From: Sycobia sp. Sy_11
Taxonomy: Eukaryota; Arthropoda; Insecta; Hymenoptera; Epichrysomallidae
Direction of reading: 5' to 3'
Assembly (NCBI GenBank): GCA_018907035.1
Contig: JACCIC010000164.1
Coordinates: 499,001-563,000, forward strand
DNA: 64,000 bases
This document shows positions 1 to 12,099 of the stretch, one piece after another. Each line of letters starts with the position of its first letter. Position 1 is the stretch's first letter. A model generated the notes under the pieces. It had not been told where the DNA came from, searched no databases, and saw nothing but the letters and a program-made list of their open reading frames with translations. A program made the translations under genes and the position numbers.

Positions 1-211
1 ACAACTGTATTTCCTCTTTTTCAACTAAGCTTCGGGCGTTGTCTTGAACCAAAGTTTGCCGATGGAAGAAACTGGCAACTGAATTAGTCGATATGCCTTC
101 TTCACCTTCTTTACACATTTAGCTGCCATCAGTGTCATTTTTAATTATGATATGCACAACAATGGATGTATGATATATACGAGAAATAACGAGCCGGCGC
201 TTTGATTGCAG

Positions 212-629
212 GGTGAACGTGGTCCAGTGGAACGAGGACCTGTACGAGAAGCAGCTGATCGAGCGCACGATGGACGCCTGCGGCGGCCAGGTCGACGTCG
301 TGATCGACTTCGGCACGACCTCGCGCAGCCTCCACCGCAGCATGCAGTGCCTGAGCAAGGGCGGCGTCGTATTCGTGATCAAGGACGTGGCCGACCGCCT
401 CCTGCCCAAGTTCAGCAGGCGCGCCGAGGAGCGCCAGCAGAGCCTCAGGTCGGTGGAGCCGGGCAGCCTCGAGCAGCTGCGCGAGCTCGTCGACCTCGTG
501 GGCGGCGGCGAGATCGAGCCACCGCCCCACACGGTCTATCCGGCCGAGCAGGCCCTCGACGTCGTCCAGAAGCTCTGCCACTCGGAGATCCAGGGCCGAG
601 CCATCCTCCAGTTCTATCCGGCGGACTAA
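212..629 (+). CDS. Zinc-type medium-chain dehydrogenase/reductase, C-terminal exon (partial)
   Basis: Terminal exon only. It opens right after a pyrimidine-rich acceptor (ttgattgcag|g) and runs 139 codons to TAA at 627-629; upstream exons lie outside the window. The peptide has a Rossmann-like run (VDVVIDFGTTSRSLHRSM, then CLSKGGVVFV) followed by a helix and a C-terminal segment (VYPAEQALDVVQKLC, GRAILQF). This is the usual end of zinc-binding alcohol dehydrogenase/quinone reductase proteins, where a nucleotide-binding fold is followed by the return to the GroES-like domain. No catalytic zinc ligands fall in this exon, so activity and substrate cannot be told. Codon usage is very GC-rich with GC third positions, unlike the other genes here. 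The family call is fairly secure; the exact paralogue is not recognised. Confidence 0.8.
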
Positions 630-793
630 GGTGTCGGTCCACCCGCCCACGCCCTTCACCACCGACTTCGCGCCCGTTGCACCGCGCGCGCATTGCGTAT
701 ATATATATTCTCGCCTTGGTTCTGCCCTTCCGAGCTGAGTGGCGTGCATGCGTATGTGCGTGTGTTCGCGCGCGCGTGTGTGGGAGAGATAAG

Positions 794-797
<4 letters not shown>

Positions 798-841
<44 letters not shown>

Positions 842-846
842 GAGAG
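798..846. repeat. (GA)n microsatellite
   Basis: Near-perfect GA dinucleotide run in the 3' flank of the dehydrogenase gene, grading into GA-rich imperfect repeats. It creates spurious low-complexity reading frames on both strands. Confidence 0.95.
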
Positions 847-1012
847 CAGAGCAGAGGAGAGAGGCATGGAAGGCATGGAAATCAGCACCTAAATATTGTA
901 GTAGAGCGTATCGTTGAGTAATACTACTTGATATTATAAGCCGAGCAGAGTTGTGTCGCTTTTCGCTGTTTCTCTTCTTAGATATCAGTATTTTCCCCCT
1001 TACCCCTAAAGA

Positions 1013-1043
1013 ACACACACGCATACGCACACGCGCGCGCGCG

Positions 1044-1098
<55 letters not shown>

Positions 1099-1134
1099 GC
1101 ACACGCGCACACCCACACACACACACAACACACA
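1013..1134. repeat. (CG)n/(CA)n compound microsatellite
   Basis: An alternating CG block (about 1032-1050) continues into a long CA run and then imperfect CA repeats. Alternating purine-pyrimidine tracts of this kind can adopt Z-DNA. No gene evidence in it. Confidence 0.95.
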
Positions 1135-1199
1135 AACATACAAACGCCTCTCATGCGTTCTTCGTTGGAAGGCCCCATTGCGCCCGCGTGTAGTGGATA

Positions 1200-4100
1200 C
1201 TACTGTATTGATACAGCTTGCATATTATGCAGCTACCTATATAATGCAATCGTCACAAAATAATATATGTCGTGGCTCACGGGGCGCAAGAGGGACTGTT
1301 CACTCTGTATACTCAATTCAGTAGGCAAGCATATTAGATATTATATGCACTATTATATAATTAAATATAATACACGATGGATTGTACACATCGTTGCTAA
1401 GGAAAAAACTTGTACCTTAAAAGACTGTTCGTTTTATTTAACAAATCTAAACGTGTTTTATTATTACTATAATTATGATTATTATTAGTTTTTATTATTA
1501 TTATTACAAGTGTCGTAGCTAGAATTAAGAGATATCAGTGTAGCTCTTAATAAGCATAACGTAAAAATCGTCACTTTGTAAACGTTATATATTAAAGTCG
1601 TTCCGCTAATACGGCTGGTGTATTATAAAAAATTGTATTGTGCGATAATACATATAACTGATACGTTTTTTTTATAAAAATTCTGATTACTTATTTATTT
1701 CCATTATTCATATATTCCTTAATTTGTAGATTTATCCTGTAAATTTAAGAGTCAATCATTTTTTTATCATCTTATAGAAGATTATTATGTTAATTATTCA
1801 AAACAAACCTTTATCATACAAAATATTTTTAAAAACTATTCTGTAATTGAAAATAACAAAAAATTAATATAAAAGTATAATTCACATGGATTATTTTTCT
1901 GTTGCAGATTAAAAACTTTCAAACGAATGTAAAAGATCCTTTTAAATTTTTTATATACTTCCTACAGCTTATAGACGTGAAAGTGTGAAAATAATTTTGC
2001 AATTGGTCTAAAAATTATGCGAGGTTTTAAGTTACGAATTGTCGAATGTAGTTTATTTATTTTAAAAAAACTATTGGCTTCAGACTAATTCAATAATTAT
2101 ATAACACGATATTTAGTCAATTAACAAATACAATATGATTTTTTTTTAACTGTTCGTTATAGTCATTCGTCTTATCAGAAATTCTTTAAATATTAATTTC
2201 ACCAGTATTGAGCTCTAATTGATCTAATAATGCATATAATACGAATCTTCTTTCTTATTATTAAAATAGATAATATATATTTTCATAAAAAATAAGATTC
2301 ATTATAGAAATGTTGAAATATAGTAGCCAACTTGCAATTTATAGTGATGTTCCTATAACTTTATTTTTGATGATAAAATCTATATACACACGCGTAAATA
2401 ATATTTATTAAATAAGTTTTTACATTTTTATTTATAAAATTTCAGATTATTTAAGATTTGTAAAAGAAAGTCAACATATTTTTATTTATTTATCCATAAT
2501 CTTAGAGTATTGTAGATCTTTAAGAAAAAGAAGAATTGTCCAGAATCCCAAAGAAGTAAAGGAAATAAAGTAAAGGAATCCCAGAAAGTAAAGTCTCTCA
2601 TCTCTCGACTGAACCAGGACGCCTATAACAATATCTACAACTTTTTCAATACTTTTTTTATTTATTTATTTATTTATTTTTATTGATTAAATGATTTTTG
2701 TATGCTTTACAAATGAATGACTGATAAAATATAATATAAAGAAAACTATATATTTAGCGGTTAAATATTCTTTAAAATTAATATCAATAACTTTTCAATG
2801 ATTAATAATTACGATTATTACGTTGAGGTTTAAACTGAATAATTTTTTTAGCTTAAGTCACTGAATTTAAATAAAATAATTAATATTGAGAACTTAGCTA
2901 TGTGTATAGAAAAATTCAAAAGTACTACAAGCCCAGTTACAATATCTACTAAAATCAAATACATACTCGTTAAATATAAATAATACTTATTTCTTTTATT
3001 ATCGAAATTCAAGGAATATTCAATTCTAAATATTTGATACCATATTCCTCAGACCCCATTAACTGTGTGCTCTCCGGGCGCATTTTTTATTCGGGGCATC
3101 GCTGAAAAGCTTACCTGAAGATAATTTAGAGAATGTGAGAATGAATATATTTCTGCGTAAGGCAACGCAGAGAGAGAGTTCAACAATACATTTGTAGTAG
3201 TTGGTACAAAGAGTAAGTCTCAATGAACTATGAAGTAAATAGATGAAAAACAACATGGTTCCGTATTGAATTACCGAAGACTAATAATAAATCGTTTATT
3301 ATAATGGTGGACAATTTAAATGCAATAAATTCTAGAATTCTACAAATTTATATAAGTTTTAAAAAGACACTTTAAACGGCGCAGTGCCATTTTCCAGACG
3401 ACCTTCTTCGTTGCTATCTGATTTTTCTTCAAAATACGTATCTAGCGCCTATGGCAAACTAACCATAATAACCACTCCGAATTACGATATTTGAAAGAGC
3501 TTAGAGTACCGCCCGACCTTTTGACCCTTGACACAAATGACATTTATAAAAACAACCGTACCTAGAAGTTTTCCACTCCCTACAATATGTCATACATATT
3601 TCATTAATATTAATATTACTCTGCAGATGGATAAATATATTTTCATTTATAGCACTTAAATTGATTATATTTAGATGGACGCGTACAAATATTGTATACT
3701 GACAGTAAATTATATAAAGGCATAATAGTTCTTTAGTTCTGCTGAAAGAAGATATAATCTCCCAGTTATGCACTTTTTAATTGGTTCATGATTTCTGAAA
3801 AAAATCTTGGCTGTACAAATTAAGTGAGTCTTAGCCCCCTTTCCTTCTCCTTGTATTTCGATCGGGGAGAGAGCAGCTTGAACCCATTTTGTTCAATTTC
3901 ATCATTCATTTTCTCCTTGTAGTTTATATACTGATTTTCGCAATTTCAGCTGAAACTTTGAAATCAATATAATACTATTTATTTTATCTTGGTTAAAGGC
4001 GCTTAAGTACATTAGCGCTTTAAACGAATCATACAATACATTGTTTTATATATCTTATGGATTTGAATATTATCTTTCGTGATAAAAAAAAATGTTAAAT

Positions 4101-4700
4101 TTAACTATTTATTATATTTTGAATTTAATTACAGGACAGTAAAATAGAATTTGTTATATCGTGATGGGAAAATGACATATATCTTGATCAGTACTACACC
4201 AGCTCTATCTTCTTTTAATTTTAACGAGGGTAAAATTTTGTTCATCTCCAAATCTACACAGTTCAATCTTTGTCGTAAAAATTATCAGTGCTCTTGTCGT
4301 ACTTACGAAATTTTTTATAAATTTACGGAAATAACTAGTTCGACCGATAAATTGTCTTACCTCGTGAACATTCAATCGAGTTATAAAATTGTCTGATTCT
4401 CTGTACTACTAATATTACTAACTGTCTAATACTCTCTCTAATCCTGTATTCTTAATTTCGCATCCCAAAAAATCAAGTTTATCCATCACAAAAGAGCATT
4501 TATTTAATTTTATTGTTAGTGTTGGTCTCACCTCACTTAATTGAAAGACTGATATTAATTTGTCTAAAGCTAGTTTAACGTCGATGCAATTATGAAATCA
4601 TCATTATAGGCCTTAACAGAGGCGGACTGGCAATGTAAATGACCGGTGCTCTCGCAGGTTCGGTTCGGTCCAAAAATATAAGATAATATAAATTCATAAA
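1200..4700. other. AT-rich intergenic region without recognised gene
   Basis: About 3.5 kb with only short, unspliced-looking reading frames and no domain I recognise. Two slightly GC-richer patches (3055-3200 and 3370-3560) have no convincing exon borders. Confidence 0.6.
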
Positions 4701-4729
4701 TATATTTATTCCACAAGCACTGAGCGTCG

Positions 4730-5400
4730 AAAAAATAACAATGGTAAACTCGAAAAGCTTCTAAAGCGACATGACTTCTGAAATATGTAATCGCGCAATC
4801 TCTATAGTTACAGATACTCGTAGAAAAGATGATTATTGACATTTCGACTTGTAAAATGGATATTAGGCGCACTATATTATTTTAACATCTCTCTCTAAAT
4901 ATCTGCAGACTGTAGTTTTGGATATACTAAGAGCGAGTAAAATGATATATGTGACTCTAAATGAACTAAAAAGTATTTGAAGCGATTTTAATACTGTAAA
5001 AGAACAGGATAATACATTTGTTAAATGGGCAAATAATAAATTATAGAAAAAAGAATGTGACATTTTTGTAAGCGATTCTTTCAAAATGATTAGAAACCGT
5101 AGAAAGCATTGGAGAAGCTTGTAACGATCTGTCGATTAATCCGAAACAGAAATTTTAAATTAAAATTTCTATTGCTGCTATAGATTGTATAATCACTAGT
5201 ATTAAGGAAAGATTCAATAGCGACAAAGGTTTCTACGCACGCATAAGTCTATTAGATCCAAAAAATTCTATAAATTTTCCAAATCCATTCTTACCTTCTA
5301 TGCTTAAAAACTAAATGAAAAATTAGTGCAATTTGATTCAAATTTTTCTAAAAGTTTATTATTAATGCCTTAAAAGATTTTTTTTAATTCTCAAGAATTA
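4730..5400 (+). pseudogene. hAT/ZMYM-like (DUF4371-type) transposase relic
   Basis: Degenerate plus-strand reading in several frames with stops. Recognisable pieces in order are a segment like TSLSKYLQTVVLDILRAS, then FVKWANNK, then IAAIDCIITSIKERFNSD followed by ISLLDPKN. This order resembles the middle and C-terminal part of hAT-derived ZMYM-type transposase-like proteins, where a leucine-rich LQ..LDIL..A helix precedes a 'SI..RF..H' segment. No intact start, no dimerisation domain and no terminal repeats were found. It is a fossil. Assignment to hAT rather than another DDE family rests on pattern memory. Confidence 0.45.
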
Positions 5401-5465
5401 TTAAAAAATTATAAATTTGTATAAACTATATATAATTAGTATTTAATTTATTCATTGTCATAACG

Positions 5466-5568
<103 letters not shown>

Positions 5569-5569
5569 A

Positions 5570-6419
5570 GGGCCGGAATAAATTTGAAATTACCGGGCTG
5601 AATTAGACCTACCAGTCCCCCCTCGGGCCACAATATATAATTTTATTTTTCAAGGGCTTTATAAACTTTGATGTTATACCCGAACATTCAACTCATGGGT
5701 TAGTTTAGTTAAATCAAATGGCTGCCAAAGACATTCATATTGACCATGACTGTCTAGTCACGATAGCAGTTTTTCTTTTTATATATTTTTAGCTACGTGG
5801 ATTTTATAGTATTCCGATGCTAAATCGACTGTCATAAATTTTAAGATTATTGAGTCGATCTTCAAAGCCCTGTAATCACATCATCAACTTTCTCAATTAA
5901 TTATAATATATATTCAGTGTGTTTATTGCATCAATAGCATTTCGCTTCATAATAAATAATGTAATAAAAAACATTTCAAAGACATTTCAAAAAAATTTTT
6001 AGAAAGGTTTAATAGATTTTTAAAATATTCCATAAGCATTTAAAAAATTATTTTAAAAAAACTTTTCAATAATGTTTCAAAAATATTTCTCAAATGATGG
6101 TTTTAAAAAAGCATTGTTAATATAAATCTTTAAGGAATATTTTAACAAATACATACCGACATTTTTTGGTAAAGTTTCTGCGAAGATATATTTTAGGAAT
6201 ATATTTTTCAAGATCAAATTATGCTATATTGAAAATCTATCTAGTAATTTTGCAGAAATCTTTGATTATCAAATTTAATTCTTTATAAAAATGTTTGAAT
6301 GATTTTACAACTATTATTCAGCTTTATATTGACGAGGACGAAGCAGATACATAGATTTTGTACATTTGTTGATACGAACAGTCAAATTATCCTTTGCTAA
6401 CAATAGAAGTATTTATATT
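5570..6419. other. AT-rich intergenic region
   Basis: Nothing gene-like seen: no supported exon and no transposon end recognised. Confidence 0.6.
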
Positions 6420-6545
6420 TCAGATTTAACGGAGGTGATAATAAATAAGAAAAGTATGATCGCCATGATAAATATTATATTATTTTATATAATGACTGTA
6501 AGACCGATAACAATATTTATTCAACGAAGTATTATACCACAGAGT
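6420..6545 (+). mobile_element. Partial end of the Penelope-related palindromic repeat family
   Basis: Matches one arm of the repeats at 35.6, 56.2 and 34.0 kb. It has TTTCAGAT, then GGTGATAATAAA, then ATGACTGTAAGACCGATA and AATATTTATT, with the same order and similar spacing. Only one arm is present, and the conserved GACAGTC motif is degraded. It is an old fragment of the family. Confidence 0.7.
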
Positions 6546-6659
6546 GTTTTTCAAATGTTTCGGGAATATTATAATAACAACAGTTTTTTCAAGATTTCTG
6601 TGATTATTCTGTAATATTATTTCGGATCTAATGAGATTGTTTTTCAAAGTCAAATATCT

Positions 6660-7580
6660 GGCGTTTGGCTTTATCAACCAAGAGTGGCATCTGGTGGCAC
6701 CCTCTATGCAAGTTTAAAACTTAACACCTTGACACACATAGACTTTAGACCGCTCACTCTGGGAACCTGTGGGAACAGAGTTGAAGCCTAAACTACAGGG
6801 AATCGTGTTGCCTCTCTTTCTTTCTCTTTTACAAGCAAGGAAGTGGGGAAAAGAGAAAAGTAGGGGAACAATAGCAGCAAAAATATACCCAATAGAAATA
6901 TACGTTTGTCCTATACTCTATGCCATTGTTATTGTTGGACTGTCTCCCTACTTTTTCCTCGGAGCAAGAGAGAAAGCACGACTTCAAGCTTACTTCTTTC
7001 CTTCAATAATGGGTTTGTATCGGCCTGGTATGGGTATAATCTACTGGTACAACAAAGATCTATCTTCGTTGCCTGGTATAATCATGTATCACCAGCCCAG
7101 ACCTATACAGATCTGATCTATAGATTTGTGTTCGAGGAACGGTCCGTAATTTTTTGAATTTTCTATTACGCGCGTGCGCGCTCACACTACACACACACAC
7201 GCACGCACACACACACACACATGAACCACGCTCGCACCAAAGTTGGAACATTTGGAACTTGGGAATATTTTGGGATTGGATTGGAAGCTTGGAATCTTTG
7301 TTTATAAAGTTGGGAAAAATTTTTCGTCGATTTGTTGTAGTATTAAGCAATCTTATAATCTTTTGCGCAAGTGTTTATTATTATGCCAATGTAAAATAAA
7401 TTATTTATATATATATACCTAACTATTAATTTAAGTTTTAATACATAGTTCATGTAACCGTGCTTGTAGGTTATGAATTTAAAATAAAAACGACTGTAAT
7501 AACAGTCGTTTAAATTGAGAATATTGGTCAAGCAATAACATTGTATTAATTATAATTAAATTAAATTAATTATATAAAAA
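6660..7580. other. Intergenic and upstream region of Nuf2
   Basis: Slightly GC-richer stretch (6660-7250) with a (CA)n microsatellite at about 7183-7222. The longest reading frame (115 codons) has no recognised domain. It may contain the promoter and untranslated leader of the following gene, but no initiator motif could be fixed. Confidence 0.4.
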
Positions 7581-9821
7581 ATGGAACCAGAAAATTTGCA
7601 AAGTGTTTTGCAAGAAGCAGGTATACAAGTAGATATGAAAAATCTTCAAAATCCTACCGAAGAATTTATGGTTTATCTTATCACAGAATATTTAAATAAA
7701 TTTAATTTCGACGGAAACGAAATATCTAAGGTGAAAATTTTATATAAATGATTTTATTGATGAATATTATATTGTTACTTACTTTTTTTATTGAAAAAAG
7801 ATACTAATAAATTATTTCTTAGTGTACTTCTGATCAACTTCAATGTACATCATGTCCTGATTCTACTTTGGATGCTATTAAAATTGTAAATTTATATTCT
7901 GCCTTATCTTCTGTCTGTAATGAAATTTTTTTAAAAGATTTATGTCTTACGGATATTACAAGTCCAGGTAGGTAGATTTTATTATTAATTTATGTTATTC
8001 TAATACGATTGTAATTGATCATATATTAATTGTAATTTATGTCTTTTTAGGTCCTAAAAGAGCTCGCAGACAAATTAAAATCCTATTTAACTTTTTTGCC
8101 TATGTTAGAAATAAAATGACTGAAAATGAAATGGCTTTCATAGAACTTGATAATCAACAAAAAGATATTGAAAACATGATTGATCAAAAAAATTCAATCA
8201 CTGCAAAAATAGGAGCGACCATCCATGATAAAGAAAATAAAATAGAATTAAAGAAGCAGGTTTTTGAGAAAATTAATATATATTCTATTTAATAGACATA
8301 ATATATAATTTTAATTTTTTGTTAGATACAACATGAAATAGATGAGATTTCTTTAATTATTGAAAATAATAATAAAAAATCTAAAGAATTAGAATATCGA
8401 GTCAAAGATGTCATGTTACAGCATCAAGAAGCTTACAAAAAATGTAGTGATCTAAAGGCAAAAACAGTAGAGGTATAAAAAATTTAATTATTAGATATTA
8501 TATTTTCTTTACATATTATTAATTTAAATTAAATATTTATAGAGCAATGAACACATTACTACATAAAAATATATTTTAGTATAAAATGATTATTTTATAG
8601 AAAGATTATTTATATATTATATTTTCACTTTCATAGTTACATAAAGTTGCAACAGAATTACAATCGAAAATCGTAAAATCTCCTGAAGAATATGCAACTC
8701 GGTGTAAAGAATTAAAAACAGTTCTTGAAGTTAAAAAAGAAGAGAGACAAGTTCTAAATGATTCAATTACTCGAAAAAGATTGCAAATTAAAAATAATGA
8801 AAATGCTCAAGAGCTAGTTAAGGATCTTAATGAGAAATTTTCAATAAATACAACTGAAATATTTCAACAATTGAAGTAATTAATTTTTATCAATTTATAT
8901 CATGAAGTACTTAATAATATCTACATACTTGTAATCATTTTTACTAATATTATATTTCTATTATAGAGAAACAATAGAAAAATTAGATTGCGTTCAAAAA
9001 GAACTAGACATTTTAAAAATAGATATTGCAACATGGACAAATATCGATATAAGTAATACAAATTCTGCTTTGGAAGAGAAAGATCTAAAAGGACATAATA
9101 AGTTATTGTTTGAACTAAACAATCAGTATTCAGATAAAGAAAGGTATTTAAACTATATATTTTTTTCAATTCCAATTTTTTTTGTATAGTACTTTTAGTG
9201 TTATTTTATTTTTGATGTTATTAAAACTGTTAATAAGTAATAGAGGTGTATGATATATTTGTCAAACATATATAAAGTTTTACAAACTTGCTTGTATCAA
9301 TCTGTAAACATCCAAATTAGAAGTGAACCACCAAATTGTCTTGCCTTTATTAAATCAGGTATTATAGGCCTCTTCAATTTCAATTCATTGATTCTACGTT
9401 AAAATATAGATCAAGATAAAGCTAATAATATTAAATTAAATCTTTAATTTTATATATTGTATTATTTCTGTTTGTCAAAAATATATTTACTTCAAATAGT
9501 TTTTTAAAACTCATATGTAAATTATTTAATAGGGAATTTCAAACACAAAAAACTATTTTAGAAGAATTGAAATCTGAACTCAATAAAAAAAAATCTATAT
9601 TAGAAGATGAATTAAAAACTATATTAGAAGTTGAAGAAGAAAATTTTGAACTAATAAGTCGTTATAAGAAGAATTTTCAAAATAAAGTAGAAGAAGTAAG
9701 TAGCCTAAATTAAAGTTTTTTCCAAGCCTTCATAATTTACTTATTCTGTTATTTTTAGGAATTTGCTTTAAGAGAGATAATATCGAGAGACATTTTGAAA
9801 ATTAACTTTAAAACAATCTAG
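7581..9821 (+). CDS. Nuf2: Kinetochore protein Nuf2
   Basis: Nuf2 is a subunit of the Ndc80 complex, which ties kinetochores to spindle microtubules. Eight exons join in frame: 7581-7730, 7823-7967, 8051-8259, 8326-8472, 8637-8875, 8967-9143, 9533-9695 and 9759-9821. All have GT/AG borders and give 430 residues, close to the usual Nuf2 length of 450-470. Residues 1 to about 135 form the calponin-homology-like head and include FMVYLITEYLNKF and the hallmark SPGPKRARRQIKILFNFF. From about residue 145 to the end the chain is Lys/Glu/Gln-rich with heptad-like spacing, the coiled coil that pairs with Ndc80. ATG 7581 is the first in-frame start and follows an AT-rich leader. Introns are 66-389 bp. 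Codons are very AT-rich. Identity rests on the head motif plus overall architecture. Confidence 0.92.
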
Positions 9822-11614
9822 CATAATTACATTTAAAAAATTGAGTATAGAATTTGATGACTGCACAAATCTTGAATAATTAATAGCGTGTAGAATGGTT
9901 AGCTATCCAAAAGGATAGTTTAGGAGTCGAACTACTTAATTTATATCAACAAAAGTTTCATTATATCATATCTTATTAGTTGACTAGTAGTTATTTTGTT
10001 AACTACTTATATTTAAAATTAGTGTTTACATTGTACCTTTGTTAATTTTTTATTTATTATATTATAAGAATTTAACATATTGTGTAATAGTATAATAATT
10101 AATAATAATATTTTTAGCCTGTAGTTATTTTGTCTTGAAAAGGGGCTATAAATTAAATAGCTTGAAATATTGAAATTGTAAATAATAAGGGTTGTGTATA
10201 TTCTTTTTATGAATCAACCTTTTGATTATCAATTTTGTACTTTTGTATTAATTCACTGTAACAAACCAAAAAGCATATACCATTTTATATAAAAATTTTA
10301 TATAAATTGTAATAAAAATATTTGCATCCAAAACATAATTTTAATTCATTTATTTAGTGTTAGTTTCTATTTTATTTTATTAAAAGTATAATTTAGATTT
10401 TTTAATAATCACATTTTAAAATGTAGTTTTTTGCAAAAAGCATTTTTATTTTCACATAAAAGTAATCAATTAAAAAAAATTTAAAAATCAATTTTATTAA
10501 TATTTTTAAATATATAATTTGTATCAAAAATAATAATTATTTTAAATATTTTTCACTATTATATTTAAAAAAAAGTTCAATCTAACAAAAGAAATCAAAA
10601 AGTTTGCGCGTCATAGCGAAGACAAGTTGTCAAGTGATATCAGAGTTGGTAGCATCTGGTAGCATACACTTCTCCTTTTGTAGTTTCAATAAAAGGATTC
10701 TCTACCAACCTTTAACTTTGTCATTTTTTTTTACGAAACTTACTTTCTTCGGAATAATTTCCGTCGAAACCTGGTCGAAACGTACCAAATTAGATAAACA
10801 ATGCGTCGCTCGGCAGATCTGTGGCGTGACCGTCACAGCGAAAATACAATTTAAAGTTAAGCCTCTGGCACATTGAAAAAAACTGATTATAAACGCTAAT
10901 AATTTTATCCCAACTAAAAATAGCGAAGAAAAAGTTTACAATTGCAACTAGACCTCTATGTATGACATTGCTCGTGTGCTAAACAAAAAACTATTATTTA
11001 TAGATGAATTACATTTCCAAAATCAATCTTTAAAGTGCTCTCATTTTTAAAATATTCACAGCACACACTATATCTTGTGGCTAAACATTCGTTTTAATAT
11101 TGCGAATGAACTTTTGTTGTTAGTTTATTATTAGCAGAAACGGCCGTTTTGTTCAATTGCTTACTTTATCAAAATTCAGAAATCAAACATATGAACTTAT
11201 ACAAATTGAAAAGGTCACAACTTTTTTATAAAAAGAGGCATATTCATTTCTCAGTAAGTGAAGATGTATAAGGATAATAGCTAACTATTCCATTTTCTAG
11301 AAAACTTGTTAAGAATAAAAATTTTTATACAACTTACACGACAAATCTACGGATTTTTTCATTTTGCACCTAAGAAGCACTTTCAAATGGCTTCTATGTT
11401 ATTAATATTTCATAGATAATATATATTTAATGATATTCCAGCAGAATACAATTCATAAAATGCGATAATATCAGAAAGTGAGTAAGTAAATGAGATTTTT
11501 GTACACTTAAATTAAATATTAAAAATTCTGTGGATTTGCCTATATATGTATATCTATGTATATATAATGTCAATATCAGTATAGCAGACGACAATGAAAC
11601 CAGCTGAAACCTTC

Positions 11615-11653
<39 letters not shown>

Positions 11654-12099
11654 ATGAACTGAAACCTCAGAAATGGAAACTTGTCTATATTACCATCACT
11701 TTCTCCGCGAGAATTTTTATGCTTTAAACGTTCAAATTAATCGCAATGTAATCGTAGATGCCTTATCACACATTTTACATCAGGAAACTGTATTTTATAA
11801 CTGATTATATTAGATTACATCTTGTGTGGAGAGTAAACCTATTTTGAAGCATGGATCTTAAACTTCAATCTCTTATTTGGATTTGGGATCAGCCCGTCTT
11901 CAAGAACCCACCCTACCATTTTTAAAGACAAGTTTGAACTTGCAAAGCTTACACGATATCGTGTTGTTGTAAAATGCTCACCGACTCTATTGACGAGCCG
12001 ATTGAGTATTTTCAATACAATCATGTAAGTAATGAATTTAATTATTTTAGAAGTACTTTTTTTGTATGAATAATATATATTTTTTAAAACAGGTTGTAT
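9822..12099. other. Intergenic region between Nuf2 and Glce
   Basis: AT-rich 3' flank of Nuf2, then a GC-richer patch at 10595-10875 with no recognised coding content. A (TA)n run lies at 11619-11650. About 11840-12024 ends in a good donor (AATCAT|GTAAGT) only 68 bp before the acceptor of the first Glce coding exon, so it may be a 5' untranslated Glce exon. That last point is inference. Confidence 0.45.

Noticed and set aside
445..1193. Reading frames of 66-159 codons on both strands across the GA and CA microsatellites
   Set aside because: They are dinucleotide-repeat translations (Ser-Leu, Cys-Val, Thr-His) and antisense shadows of the dehydrogenase exon.
12094..12099. Upstream TTG as start of Glce
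   Set aside because: The triple ATG six bases downstream directly precedes the membrane anchor and fits animal initiation.
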